A stretch of DNA of 64,000 nt, taken from positions 124,001-188,000 of the forward strand of contig NZ_JAGGDJ010000003.1 in NCBI RefSeq assembly GCF_017652985.1, in the 5' to 3' direction. This stretch comes from Paenibacillus artemisiicola. Its GTDB lineage: Bacteria; Bacillota; Bacilli; Paenibacillales; Paenibacillaceae. A program made the translations under genes and the position numbers. Shown in pieces: positions 34,335-43,002 of this stretch. The notes under the pieces were generated by a model. The model worked only from the letters and a program-made list of their open reading frames with translations, had not been told where the DNA came from and ran no database searches. Numbering within the stretch: the stretch's first letter is position 1; each line of letters begins with the position of its first letter.

Positions 34335-35666
34335 ATGAAAAAAATATTCGTGCTCGACACCAATGTACTGCTTCATGACCCGCAAGCGATCTTTGCCTTC
34401 GAGGACAACGAGGTCATAATCCCCGCGGTGGTGTTGGAGGAGATCGATTCGAAGAAGCGGCTTGCCGACGAGCTCGGCCGCAACGCCCGGCATGTATCCC
34501 GGCTGCTGGACAACATGAGGGAAGGCGGACATTTGCATGAAGGGATCGGACTCGAAAGCGGCGGCGTGCTCAAGGTAGAGCTGAATCATCGGAGCTTCGT
34601 GCGGGTGCAGGAAATGTTCGGGGAGATGACGAACGACAACCGGATTTTGGCGGTGGCCCTGAACTATCATCTGGAGGAGCAGGATAAAGGGACGGAGCGA
34701 CCGGTCATCATCGTCAGCAAAGACGTGCTGGTGCGGATCAAAGCCGACGTGCTCGGCATTGAAGCCCAGGATTACTTGTCCGACCAGGTCGTGGCGCCTT
34801 CCGAAGTCTACGCGGGCTATCTGACGCTGAAAGTGCATCCGTCCGTCATCGACGAATTCTACACGTACCGGTTTCTGTCGATCAAGAGCCTGCAGCTCGG
34901 CACGCGGCTGCATCCGAACGAATTCGTGATTCTGCGCGACGAGATGGGCACCTCGAAATCGGCGCTGCTGAAGGTCAGCCAGGATGCCGCGAGGCTGGAG
35001 CCGCTCTACTTAAGCAACGACCCCGTGTGGGGCATCACCGCCCGCAACGCCCAGCAGCGGATGGCGCTCGAGCTCTTGCTGAACGACGATGTTCCGCTCG
35101 TCACCCTGACGGGCAAGGCGGGCACGGGCAAGACGCTCCTGGCGCTCGCGGCGGGGCTCATGAAGGTGGAAGACGAGCACAAATATAAAAAATTGCTCAT
35201 CGCGCGGCCTGTCGTGCCGATGGGCAAGGATATCGGGTACTTACCGGGCGAGAAAGAAGAGAAGCTGCGTCCGTGGATGCAGCCGATTTACGATAATCTG
35301 GAGTTCCTGTTCGATACGAAGAAATCGGGCGACATCGATAAAATTCTGATGGGCCTCGGCAGCATCCAAGTCGAAGCGCTGACTTATATTCGGGGACGCT
35401 CCATCCCGGGGCAATTCATCATCGTCGACGAAGCGCAGAACTTGACCCGCCACGAGGTCAAGACGATCGTCTCGCGCGTCGGGGAGGGAAGCAAAATCGT
35501 GCTGATGGGCGATCCGGAGCAAATCGACCATCCGTATCTCGATTCCATCAGCAACGGACTCACGCATGCCGTGGAGCGGTTCAAGCAGGAAGGCGTCAGC
35601 GGCCATATGACGCTGGAGAAGGGCGAGCGCTCCAAGCTCGCCCAGCTGGCGGCGGACCTGCTCTAG
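34335..35666 (+). CDS. ylaK: PhoH family ATPase with N-terminal PIN domain (YlaK)
   Basis: A 443-residue fusion of a PIN nuclease-like domain (residues 1-150) and a PhoH ATPase. The PIN part begins KKIFVLDTNVLLHDPQAIFA and shows conserved acidic residues (VVLEEIDSKKR, NDNRILAVAL). The ATPase has Walker A TGKAGTGKTLLA, RPVVPMGKDIGYLPG, and Walker B-like FIIVDEAQNLTRHEVK with LMGDPEQID. PhoH2-type fusions of this kind have been described as RNA helicase/RNases. AGGAGGG precedes the ATG. Its end overlaps the convergent next gene by four bases. Confidence 0.93.
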   Translation: MKKIFVLDTNVLLHDPQAIFAFEDNEVIIPAVVLEEIDSKKRLADELGRNARHVSRLLDNMREGGHLHEGIGLESGGVLKVELNHRSFVRVQEMFGEMTNDNRILAVALNYHLEEQDKGTERPVIIVSKDVLVRIKADVLGIEAQDYLSDQVVAPSEVYAGYLTLKVHPSVIDEFYTYRFLSIKSLQLGTRLHPNEFVILRDEMGTSKSALLKVSQDAARLEPLYLSNDPVWGITARNAQQRMALELLLNDDVPLVTLTGKAGTGKTLLALAAGLMKVEDEHKYKKLLIARPVVPMGKDIGYLPGEKEEKLRPWMQPIYDNLEFLFDTKKSGDIDKILMGLGSIQVEALTYIRGRSIPGQFIIVDEAQNLTRHEVKTIVSRVGEGSKIVLMGDPEQIDHPYLDSISNGLTHAVERFKQEGVSGHMTLEKGERSKLAQLAADLL

Positions 35667-36172
35667 ACGGACGCCGGGACGACGGTCTCGAACGAACAGC
35701 GGTACGCGCGGGCGATGCCCGCGAGCAATTCTTCTTGATGACGGTCGACGGCCAGGAGCCGCCGGCCGTCTTCTTGTTCAAGCGAGGCGAGGGCATGCTC
35801 GTCCGCCTGCGTCAGCGCGGCCGCGAGCTCCGAGGCTTCGCCGTCCGCGGCGGCCAGGGCGACGACGGACGCGAGCCCGAGGTCGAGGAACCGGTTGCCC
35901 TCGCGGGTCGTCACGCCGTAATCGCCGAAGACGCGGTCGTTCGCGACCCACGCGGCCTCCAGCATCAGCCACAGCCCGCGCTCGGTCTCGACGTTGTACT
36001 TGGCGGCGAGCCGCTCTACGGCGTCACGGGCTTCCGGACCGTCGACAAAGAGCAGCGTCTTGTGGCGGTCCACCAAGGTGACGGCATCGGCGATGCCTTT
36101 GACGATCTGCGCGTAATAACCGGGGAGCTTGTCCTCCGGCAGGTGCAGCTCGAGACTGTAAACGGCGTTCAT
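35663..36172 (-). CDS. Hypothetical protein, 169 residues
   Basis: A soluble protein that begins MNAVYSLELHLPEDKLPGYY. It contains VTLVDRHKTLLFVDGPEARD, TERGLWLMLEAAWVANDRVF, and an Ala/Glu-rich C-terminal half (AAADGEASELAAALTQADEH). I do not recognise the family. AAAGGAG precedes the chosen ATG at 36172 by ten bases; the ATG at 36181 is too close to it. It is convergent with ylaK with a four-base overlap and divergent from the solute-binding-like gene. Confidence 0.7.
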   Translation of the reverse strand: MNAVYSLELHLPEDKLPGYYAQIVKGIADAVTLVDRHKTLLFVDGPEARDAVERLAAKYNVETERGLWLMLEAAWVANDRVFGDYGVTTREGNRFLDLGLASVVALAAADGEASELAAALTQADEHALASLEQEDGRRLLAVDRHQEELLAGIARAYRCSFETVVPASV

Positions 36173-36263
36173 CGGCAACATTCTCCTTTCGATCGGCGTC
36201 TATGAGCTATAGTATGCACGATCGCGCACCGCGGCGCAACGCGGGCCGGCGGCGAAGCGGCTA

Positions 36264-36292
36264 GCGACAAAAAAACGCTTTCTTGTTACAAT
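36264..36292 (+). promoter_or_regulatory. Possible promoter of the solute-binding-like gene
   Basis: GCGACA (36264-36269), 17-base spacer, TACAAT (36287-36292), 47 bases before the GTG start. The -35 matches four of six consensus bases. Confidence 0.5.
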
Positions 36293-36338
36293 GATAAACA
36301 AGGAAAGGCAGCGAAGCCAACCGGCGAGGAGGGAGAAG

Positions 36339-37679
36339 GTGTCACGCAGAAAAGCGGTCATTTTGCTGCTGAGCGTATTCACGATATGCGCGGCGCTGCT
36401 CGTGTCGACGTCGGGCAAGCCGGGCTCGCCCATCGCGCCGTTAGGCGGCGGGGCGCCTTCCAGCCAGCTGCCGCAGGTCGCGAACGGCGACGACCGGGAG
36501 CCGATTACGCTGACGATCGCCGTCTCCATGGACGAGACGGAATTTCAATATTGGATCAAGAGCAACGAACGGTATTTGCAAGGCCATCCGCGGGTAACGG
36601 TCAACCTAACGAACATTCGCGACGAAGACCCCGACGCCGCGCGCAAGCAGGCGTCCGAAACGGGCGAGCCCTTCGACATCATGCTGCTCGATAACGACCG
36701 CGTCCGCGAACTCGCGATGCGGGGCGATCTGCTGCCGGTCGACGAGATCGTGACCGGCGATTTCGCCGCCGACCAGCTGGAAGCGCTCACGGACATGGTG
36801 AAATGGAACGGCTCGCTCTGGGGCGTTCCGGTGGACGGCAACCCGCTGCTGAACGTCTGGTCCAAGCCGCTGCTGAAAGCCGGCGGAGCGGCGGGACCGC
36901 CCAAGGACATGGCCGCCTTCAAGACCCTGACGGCGACGCTCGCGGCTTCGAAGCCCGGCGTCAGTCCCTTCAATCTGAACAGCGCGGATGCCCGGGCTTT
37001 GTCCGCATGGCTCGGATTGTTCCAGGAGGACGCGAAGCCGGCGGCGAACCTGTCGCCCTTCACCGCCGCTCAGAAAGAGCAGCTCCGCTTTGCGGCCGGG
37101 CACGCGAAGGAACTGACGCGGTACGATCCGCTGCTGCAGGGGAGCGAGCTCGTTCAAGCGTTCCGGGAGGACAAGCTGCTGAGCGCGGTCATCCCGTGGA
37201 CGGTGTATTTCCGCTTCAGCGACGCCGAACGCTCGCTGCTGTCGATCGGCTCCGCGAACGGCCCCGTCGTGCGCAGCAACGGGCGAAGCTTCGTGCTGAC
37301 GGCGGAGACGGACAAGCTGGCGGACGCCCGGGAATGGATCCGGGCGATGACGGAGCCCGAAGCGCAGCTCGCGCGCTACCGCGCGTTCGGCCGTCTGCCG
37401 GCGCGCGCCTCGGTCATGACGGGCGAGTTCGAATTCAACGAGATCGCGAATCGCCCGCCGCATTATTTGGTGCCGATGCTGCAGACCGCGGCCGCGGCGC
37501 CGGATCCGCCTTGGCGGGAGCGGTGGGAACGCTGGTCCGCGCTGTGCGCCTCGCTCGGCGGCAATGCTCGTCCATTCACGCCCGAGGCGGCCGAGCGGCT
37601 GATCGCCGAATGGAACGGGGAACGGCCGGCAGGCACGACAAAAAGCGGCGCCGAAGCGCCGCCGACAACGTCCTTATAG
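36339..37679 (+). CDS. Extracellular solute-binding-like protein (bacterial type 1 family)
   Basis: A 446-residue exported protein. The N-terminus (SRRKAVILLLSVFTICAALL) is a signal peptide or membrane anchor without a clear lipobox. The rest has the layout of sugar ABC-transporter binding proteins: ITLTIAVSMDETEFQYWIKS, PFDIMLLDNDRVRELAMRGD followed by LLPVDEIV, and WGVPVDGNPLLNVWSKPLL. The GTG start at 36339 follows GAGGAGGGAGAAG. No ABC permease genes are next to it, so the partner transporter, if any, is elsewhere and the ligand is unknown. Confidence 0.78.
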   Translation: MSRRKAVILLLSVFTICAALLVSTSGKPGSPIAPLGGGAPSSQLPQVANGDDREPITLTIAVSMDETEFQYWIKSNERYLQGHPRVTVNLTNIRDEDPDAARKQASETGEPFDIMLLDNDRVRELAMRGDLLPVDEIVTGDFAADQLEALTDMVKWNGSLWGVPVDGNPLLNVWSKPLLKAGGAAGPPKDMAAFKTLTATLAASKPGVSPFNLNSADARALSAWLGLFQEDAKPAANLSPFTAAQKEQLRFAAGHAKELTRYDPLLQGSELVQAFREDKLLSAVIPWTVYFRFSDAERSLLSIGSANGPVVRSNGRSFVLTAETDKLADAREWIRAMTEPEAQLARYRAFGRLPARASVMTGEFEFNEIANRPPHYLVPMLQTAAAAPDPPWRERWERWSALCASLGGNARPFTPEAAERLIAEWNGERPAGTTKSGAEAPPTTSL

Positions 37680-37750
37680 CCGGACTTGGCCGGGATGAGA
37701 CGGGGGAGACGGGATGAGATGGAATCAGACGGGACAGGCCCGGCTTCGCC

Positions 37751-38836
37751 TTACAGGCTGATCGAGAGTTTGATGACCAGCGCGCCGTCCTTGACGGAGA
37801 CCGATTTCGCTTTTAGAAACGAGACGATTTCGGACGGATAGAAGCCTAAGTCAAACTGTCGTTCGAGCTGCTTGCGCGTCGTATCGGGCAGCGCCAAGCC
37901 GTTAAAAATCAGCTCGTCGACGTGGAACAGGATCGAGCCCGCCGGCTCCAGCGTATAATGGCCGGACAGCTCGACCTCGAGATCGTCCTTCTTGCCCGTA
38001 ATGATCACCTTGTCTTCTTTAAAGGCGAACGCGAAGTTGTCGAAGAGGGGATTCTGCCCGCGCAGGAAGGCGTTCAGCTTGCCGTCCGGAATCGTCAGCG
38101 TGTAATTGAAGTCGTCGATATCCAGCATGCCTTTGTCCTTCTCGACCCAGGACGGGATTTGGCCCATTGCCTTCGACAGCGCGTTGAAGTAGCGGTTTAC
38201 TTCGACCAGCCCGACATTCTGCCAATAGGCCGTATAGTCGTCGATCAGGGACCGCAGCTTGTCCGCGTCTTCCCTGCCGTTCAAGGCGGAATCCACGTCG
38301 CTCTGCAGCGCGACGACCCGGGCCCGCTGCGTTCTCAGGCGGGTTTCGACTTCGGTCAGCTGCGCGGATTGGGCGTTCAGCGAGGCGACGGTCTTCTTCA
38401 AGGCTTGATAGTGCGCTTGATAAGCGTTCAGCGTGTCGCGGTCGGACGCGAAGATCAGATCGAAAAAGTCCAGGATGGCCAGCATGCCGGACAAGCTGCG
38501 GGACGAAAGCAGCGCCGTCAGCAGCGAATTGCGTTCGCCGGTATAATAAGCGCGGAGCACCTTGCCGGCTTCCTCGCGTTTCCCGTCGATGTCGGCTTCC
38601 TGCTTGTCCAGCGCCGCTTGGGAGGCGGAAAGCTTGGCTTCGACGGCGGTTTGCTCCGTCTCGATGCGCGCGATTTCCTTGTCGATCTCGACGACGGAGA
38701 GGCTTTTCTCGATAACGCTTCGGGTCTCTTCGTCGGCCGGGACGGCGGGCTCGGCGAGCGCGGGAGAAATCGTCAGCCATAGCGCAAGCGCCGCGGCGGC
38801 AAGCGACACGGCCCGTCGGCGTTTCGTTCCTTGCAC
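37751..38836 (-). CDS. Secreted protein with N-terminal coiled coil, function unknown
   Basis: A 361-residue exported protein. The signal peptide ends at SPALAEP (about residue 29). A long coiled coil follows (residues about 40-180, with heptads in EIARIETEQTAVEAKLSASQ and RLRTQRARVVALQSDVDSAL). This resembles the PcsB/CwlO-type hydrolase regulator region that FtsX contacts, including LLTALLSSRSLSGMLAILDF. The C-terminal half has no hydrolase motif and looks like a beta-rich domain (YTLTIPDGKLNAFLRGQNP). The GTG at 38836 was chosen because AAAGGGGG precedes it by six bases. It is divergent from the MidA-type gene. Confidence 0.75.
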   Translation of the reverse strand: MQGTKRRRAVSLAAAALALWLTISPALAEPAVPADEETRSVIEKSLSVVEIDKEIARIETEQTAVEAKLSASQAALDKQEADIDGKREEAGKVLRAYYTGERNSLLTALLSSRSLSGMLAILDFFDLIFASDRDTLNAYQAHYQALKKTVASLNAQSAQLTEVETRLRTQRARVVALQSDVDSALNGREDADKLRSLIDDYTAYWQNVGLVEVNRYFNALSKAMGQIPSWVEKDKGMLDIDDFNYTLTIPDGKLNAFLRGQNPLFDNFAFAFKEDKVIITGKKDDLEVELSGHYTLEPAGSILFHVDELIFNGLALPDTTRKQLERQFDLGFYPSEIVSFLKAKSVSVKDGALVIKLSISL

Positions 38837-38892
38837 GGTCAACCCCCTTTCTGGCGGCTGTGCATGCCCTACTATATGCGCAAAATAAGTCT

Positions 38893-38921
38893 ATTATATC
38901 CGGTACCGGCAATTTTGTCTC
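38893..38921 (-). promoter_or_regulatory. Possible promoter of the coiled-coil protein gene
   Basis: On the minus strand GAGACA, 17-base spacer, TATAAT (the plus-strand ATTATA at 38893-38898). It lies in the 105-base divergent gap, 57 bases before the GTG start. Confidence 0.55.
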
Positions 38922-38941
38922 AGGGAAGGAGGCGGTCGCGC

Positions 38942-40126
38942 ATGCGGCGCGAGACGCGGTTGGAGACGGCGATATTACAGGCGATCGAAAGCGGCGGCCG
39001 CCGCGGACGGGTGATGGGAGCGGATGCTTCCAGCGCCGCTTCGGAACGGCCGGCGATGACGTTTCGCGATTATATGGCAATGTGCCTGTACGACGAACGG
39101 GACGGCTATTACCGGGCCGGCGGCGTCCGCGTGGGCCGGGCGGGCGATTTTTATACCAGCTCCGCGATCGGCACGATCATGGGCGGCAAGCTGGCGGGGT
39201 ATGCGGCCAAGCTCGCCGGGTCGCAGGGACTTCCCGTCACGGTCGTTGAATGGGGAGCGGGCACGGGCGCGTTGGGTCAGCACATGCTGGCGGCATGGGA
39301 GGCCGGCCGTCCGGGTCGGAGCCCGGAAGCGTATTGGCTCGTGGACGGAAGTCCCGCCCATCTGGCGGAGGCGCGTCGTCGGCTGGGCGAGGGAACGGGC
39401 ATGGCCGGAGGACCGGCCGTGAAGTACATGACGCCGGGCGAAGCGGAAGCCGCCTTATGCGCGAGCGCCGACGATCGCTTCGTCGTCGTGATTGCCAACG
39501 AGCTGCTGGACGCGTTCCCGGTGCACCGGGTCGTCCTGCGCGGCGGAATCTTGCGGGAGCTGGGGGTCGCGGAGGCCGCGGAAGGCGAAGGGGACGGGGA
39601 GGCGTTCGTCTATGCGGAGATGGCGCTCTCGGACGACCGGCTTGAAGCCGTGCTGCGCCGGGACGGAATCACGCTGCGGGAAGGCCAGATTCTCGAAGTG
39701 AACCTGGCCGCGGAGGCGTGGCTCGCGGACATGGCCGCGCGGATGGCCCGCGGCTGCCTCGTGCTCGTCGATTATGGCCACGAGGCGCGGGAGCTGGCGG
39801 CGCCGCACCGGATGCGCGGCACGCTGCTCTGCTATAAGGAGCATGTCGCCCGGGACGAGCCATTGCTCGATCCAGGCGGCCAGGACATGACCGCGCACGT
39901 GAACTTCACCGCCTGCATGGCCGCCGCCGCGGCCGCGGGCTGGGAGCGGGTGTATTACGATACGCAGAAGCAGTTCCTCGTCGACGAAGGCGTGCTGGCG
40001 GATTTCGCGCCGCATGACGGGACGGACCCGTTCGGCGAGGCGGCGCGGCATAACCGGGCCATCCGCCAGCTGCTGCTCAGCGATGCGATGAGCGAAACGT
40101 TCAAGGTGCTGGCGCTGCGCAAATAG
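38942..40126 (+). CDS. Class I SAM-dependent methyltransferase, MidA/NDUFAF7 family (DUF185)
   Basis: A 394-residue cytosolic methyltransferase. Family signatures are MTFRDYMAMCLYDERDGYY, GDFYTSSAIGTIMGGKLAGY, the SAM-binding VEWGAGTGALGQHML, NELLDAFPVHRVVL, and VLVDYGHEARE. The mitochondrial member NDUFAF7 methylates an arginine of a complex I subunit; the bacterial substrate is unknown. The ATG at 38942 follows GGAAGGAGG. The N-terminal 35 residues are Arg/Gly-rich and poorly conserved. It ends at a clear terminator. Confidence 0.88.
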   Translation: MRRETRLETAILQAIESGGRRGRVMGADASSAASERPAMTFRDYMAMCLYDERDGYYRAGGVRVGRAGDFYTSSAIGTIMGGKLAGYAAKLAGSQGLPVTVVEWGAGTGALGQHMLAAWEAGRPGRSPEAYWLVDGSPAHLAEARRRLGEGTGMAGGPAVKYMTPGEAEAALCASADDRFVVVIANELLDAFPVHRVVLRGGILRELGVAEAAEGEGDGEAFVYAEMALSDDRLEAVLRRDGITLREGQILEVNLAAEAWLADMAARMARGCLVLVDYGHEARELAAPHRMRGTLLCYKEHVARDEPLLDPGGQDMTAHVNFTACMAAAAAAGWERVYYDTQKQFLVDEGVLADFAPHDGTDPFGEAARHNRAIRQLLLSDAMSETFKVLALRK

Positions 40127-40140
40127 ACGCGCCCGTCGAA

Positions 40141-40182
40141 AAAAGGCTGTTCCGGAGAGCTTGTCTCCCGGAACAGCCTTTT
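40141..40182. terminator. Bidirectional terminator
   Basis: AAAAGGCTGTTCCGG (40141-40155) pairs perfectly with CCGGAACAGCCTTTT (40168-40182). It separates the convergent MidA-type and DUF2626 genes. Confidence 0.92.
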
Positions 40183-40218
40183 GGTTGTTTTTATAAGGTG
40201 AAACGTCCGTCCGTATAT

Positions 40219-40455
40219 TTAGAATGGGTTCCCCATTACAAATACCGTCCAATACGTGAAGCCGACGAACGAGATAAACATGTATCCCCAGAACATCAGC
40301 ATATAGGTTCTTTCGGAAAAGTTCAAATAGCCTAACAGGACAAACACAGCGGTTTGGATAAAGAACAAGAGCGCCATCTCGTTCATGTGTCCCGCGAACG
40401 CCATCAGCGCGATCACAAGCGTCCAAAAGCCGAGCACCCGGAACATGCGTGCCAT
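40219..40455 (-). CDS. DUF2626 family small membrane protein (YqgY-like)
   Basis: A 78-residue membrane protein with about three helices. It begins MARMFRVLGFWTLVIALMAF and ends with GYMFISFVGFTYWTVFVMGN, the DUF2626 pattern also seen in B. subtilis YqgY (MxRMFRVLGFW and FIGFTYWT). The function is unknown. GAGGGGGAGAA precedes the ATG, and a near-consensus promoter lies 46 bases upstream. Confidence 0.85.
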   Translation of the reverse strand: MARMFRVLGFWTLVIALMAFAGHMNEMALLFFIQTAVFVLLGYLNFSERTYMLMFWGYMFISFVGFTYWTVFVMGNPF

Positions 40456-40500
40456 GAAATTCTCCCCCTCTCGTCAGTCTCGACCCGATTTCTATTGCCC

Positions 40501-40529
40501 ATTATAACGTTTCAGGTAACGACTGTAAA
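40501..40529 (-). promoter_or_regulatory. Sigma-A promoter of the DUF2626 gene
   Basis: On the minus strand TTTACA (plus-strand 40524-40529), 17-base spacer, TATAAT (plus-strand 40501-40506). Confidence 0.82.
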
Positions 40530-40723
40530 CTGTTTCAATCGTGACGAATTGGCAAACTTTTTAACTTGCAAAGCGTCTTGGTACAAGTTTGCTTCAATTT
40601 GGCTGAAAACATGTATGAGCCTAAAAAAAAATGGATATACAATTTAGTATCCGATAGATTCTATGAACTCTACCAAGGGCATAGAGATAAAGTAAGCGCC
40701 TAATGTTGGGAGGTTTTGGTTGC

Positions 40724-41371
40724 ATGACAGCAGTGAGACAAGATGCCTGGAGCCCGGATGACGATCTCATTCTGGCCGAGGTCACGCTGCGGCACATTCG
40801 CGAAGGCAGCACGCAGCTAGCCGCGTTCGAAGAAGTGGGGGAGCGGATCGGCCGCACTTCGGCGGCCTGCGGTTTTCGCTGGAACAGCTGCGTTCGCAAG
40901 CGCTATGAAGATGCCATTCAGATCGCGAAGCAGCAGCGCCAGAAGCGGAATTATATGAAAAAGCAGACGTACGCCGCAACCCCTCACGTGTCTTCCCTGA
41001 ACGTAATGGATGCCGAGGAGCGCGCCTACAAAAACGACCCGCTGACGGAAGAATCGCTCTCGATCGATACCGTCATCCGGTTCCTGCGCCAATGGAAAGC
41101 GACGTACCAAGAACTGAACCGGCAGATCAAATCGCTCGAACGCGATCTGCGGGACAGGGAGGAAGAACTGCTCGCGCTGCGCGAGATCAACGAGCGGCTG
41201 TCCCTCGAAGTGAACAACGCGCAGACGGATTACCGCGCGGTGAACGACGACTACAAGACGCTGATTCAGATCATGGATCGCGCCCGGCGGCTGACCGTAT
41301 TGACCGAGGAAGACGAATCGAAACCGCGTTTCAAAATGGACGCGAACGGAAATTTGGAACGCATCGAATAA
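40724..41371 (+). CDS. RsfA/YlbO family prespore-type transcriptional regulator
   Basis: A 215-residue DNA-binding protein. The N-terminus is a Myb/SANT-like domain (AWSPDDDLILAEVTLRHIRE, RIGRTSAACGFRWNSCVRKR) and the C-terminal half is a long coiled coil (about residues 125-185). This is the RsfA layout. The position before panE and bshC matches ylbO in B. subtilis. RsfA itself tunes the sigma-F regulon in the prespore. GGGAGGTT precedes the ATG at 40724. The 268-base gap upstream is AT-rich compared with its surroundings; I see no clear promoter of known class for this gene. Confidence 0.85.
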   Translation: MTAVRQDAWSPDDDLILAEVTLRHIREGSTQLAAFEEVGERIGRTSAACGFRWNSCVRKRYEDAIQIAKQQRQKRNYMKKQTYAATPHVSSLNVMDAEERAYKNDPLTEESLSIDTVIRFLRQWKATYQELNRQIKSLERDLRDREEELLALREINERLSLEVNNAQTDYRAVNDDYKTLIQIMDRARRLTVLTEEDESKPRFKMDANGNLERIE

Positions 41372-41396
41372 GGCCGCCCCGTGCGGCAACCCCTTA

Positions 41397-41436
41397 AAAT
41401 CTCTCCGTACCTGATGCAGGCGCGGCGGGATTTTTT
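41397..41436 (+). terminator. Probable terminator after the RsfA-type gene
   Basis: AAAATC...CCG (41397-41408) pairs with CGG...GATTTT (41423-41434) with interior mismatches, followed by a T run. Confidence 0.55.
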
Positions 41437-41491
41437 CGTTTGCTTCTGGTACGATGGCGGTAACACGATTCAAAACTAGCGAGGTGGACGC

Positions 41492-42436
41492 GTGAACATC
41501 ATCATCGTGGGCGCCGGCGCGCTGGGGCTGCTGTACGGCGCGAGGCTGGCGCTGGCGGGGCACGGCGTCGTCCTGCTCACCCGGTCGGACGAGCAGGCTG
41601 GCGCCCTTAACGCGCAGGGTCTCTTATATAAGGAAGCGACGGGCGCGGAGACGAAGGTCGTTATCCCGGCCGCGTCCGTGCGGCGGTTTGTCGATGCCGG
41701 CGCATGCCGCGCGTTCGGCGCGGATTGGGCCGTGCTCGCCGTGAAGCAGCCGCAGGTCGACGCGGGGCTGCTCGCGGATTTGGAGCGGCTGCTCCGGGGA
41801 GGGGTGCCGCTGCTCGCGCTTCAGAACGGCATCGGGCATATGGAACGGCTCGCGGAAGCGCTGCCGGCTTCTCCGGTCTATGCGGCCGTGACGACGGAAG
41901 GCGCGCTGAAGCCGGACGAGCGGACGGTACGGCATACCGGAACGGGGCGGCTCGCATTCGGCCGCTGGGACGGGCGGAACGACGACGGCGCGGAGGCGCA
42001 AAAAATGTTGCTTGACGCGCTGGCAGATGCAGGAATCGAGGCGAATCTGTCGAATGAGATCAAAGATCAAGTTTTCCTAAAATTATTGCTGAACGCGGTC
42101 ATCAATCCGCTGACGGCCATTTACCAAGTCAGGAACGGCGAGCTTTCGCGCGATCCGTACCGCCTGCGGCTGATGCGGGCGCTTCACGACGAAAGCGAAG
42201 CGATTCTCCGCGCGGCGGGGCTGCGGTCCAACGAGGATCTTTGGGAACGCCTGCTCGGCGTATGCGCGGCGACCGCCGGCAACGAATCTTCGATGCTGCG
42301 GGACGTGCGCGCCGGGCGCCTGACGGAAATCGATTGGATCAACGGCGGCATCGCCGGGTACGCCAAGCGTCTCGGTCTTTCGTCGCGGATGAACGACGCG
42401 GTCCTTGCCCTCGTGAAGGCGCTGCGCGTGACGTAA
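41492..42436 (+). CDS. panE: 2-dehydropantoate 2-reductase (ketopantoate reductase)
   Basis: NADPH-dependent enzyme of pantothenate and coenzyme A synthesis. The 314-residue protein starts with the Rossmann motif IIVGAGALGLLYGARLA. Other family marks are AVLAVKQPQVDAGLL, LALQNGIGHMERLAEAL, the catalytic-lysine region NEIKDQVFLKLLLNAVINPL and EIDWINGGIAGYAKRLG. The GTG start at 41492 follows GAGGTGG. In Bacillus the ylbQ copy occupies the same position. It runs into the DUF3397 gene after 23 bases. Confidence 0.9.
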   Translation: MNIIIVGAGALGLLYGARLALAGHGVVLLTRSDEQAGALNAQGLLYKEATGAETKVVIPAASVRRFVDAGACRAFGADWAVLAVKQPQVDAGLLADLERLLRGGVPLLALQNGIGHMERLAEALPASPVYAAVTTEGALKPDERTVRHTGTGRLAFGRWDGRNDDGAEAQKMLLDALADAGIEANLSNEIKDQVFLKLLLNAVINPLTAIYQVRNGELSRDPYRLRLMRALHDESEAILRAAGLRSNEDLWERLLGVCAATAGNESSMLRDVRAGRLTEIDWINGGIAGYAKRLGLSSRMNDAVLALVKALRVT

Positions 42437-42459
42437 TTCTTCGGGAGGAGGAGAGCGGG

Positions 42460-42855
42460 TTGGGCTGGATTTGGGATAGCATCAAGCATGTGTATGCCCT
42501 ATTGGCGGTCATTCCCGTCGTGCCGTTCCTGCTCGTTTATTTCGGCTATGCCGCCGTCAGCGGCGACCGGAAAAAAGCGTTCCGCCTCGCCATGGACGTG
42601 ACGACGGCCCTGCTGATCGGCTGCGTGGCGGTGCTGTTCAACGATATTTTCGACAGCGGCTTCGGCCTGTACGGCATTCTGCTCATCCTGCTGCTCGGCG
42701 GCGGGCTGCTGGGGAACATGCAGTACCGGTCGAAGGGCAACCTCGACCTCCGGCGCGTTTCGCGCGCCATTTGGCGGCTCGGATTTTTTCTGATGAGCGT
42801 CTGCTACGTGATTCTCATGTTCGTCGGCATCGGCAAGAGTCTGTTTACCGCCTGA
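42460..42855 (+). CDS. DUF3397 family membrane protein
   Basis: A 131-residue membrane protein with four hydrophobic helices, beginning LGWIWDSIKHVYALLAVIP. The conserved-looking loop is YRSKGNLDLRRVSRAIWRLG. This family sits between panE and bshC in many Bacilli. The TTG start at 42460 was chosen because GGAGGAGGAGAG lies immediately upstream and the product begins at the first helix. Function unknown. A clean terminator follows. Confidence 0.8.
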   Translation: MGWIWDSIKHVYALLAVIPVVPFLLVYFGYAAVSGDRKKAFRLAMDVTTALLIGCVAVLFNDIFDSGFGLYGILLILLLGGGLLGNMQYRSKGNLDLRRVSRAIWRLGFFLMSVCYVILMFVGIGKSLFTA

Positions 42856-42879
42856 ATCGCGGCCGCCGCGGTTTTATCG

Positions 42880-42910
42880 GACCCTCCGGAAACGGAGGGT
42901 CTTTTATTTT
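42880..42910 (+). terminator. Rho-independent terminator after the DUF3397 gene
   Basis: GACCCTCCG pairs perfectly with CGGAGGGTC around a GAAA tetraloop, followed by TTTTATTTT. Its tail overlaps the -35 box of the bshC promoter. Confidence 0.92.
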
Positions 42911-42937
42911 GACGGTTACCGAAACAATGTGTACAAT
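42909..42937 (+). promoter_or_regulatory. Sigma-A promoter of bshC
   Basis: TTGACG (42909-42914), exact 17-base spacer, TACAAT (42932-42937), 65 bases before the bshC start. Confidence 0.83.
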
Positions 42938-43002
42938 GAATGAGAAAAAACGCATGCCATTATAGAGCTCGTATACCGGAGAAAAGAAGGTAGAGACTGT
43001 TG

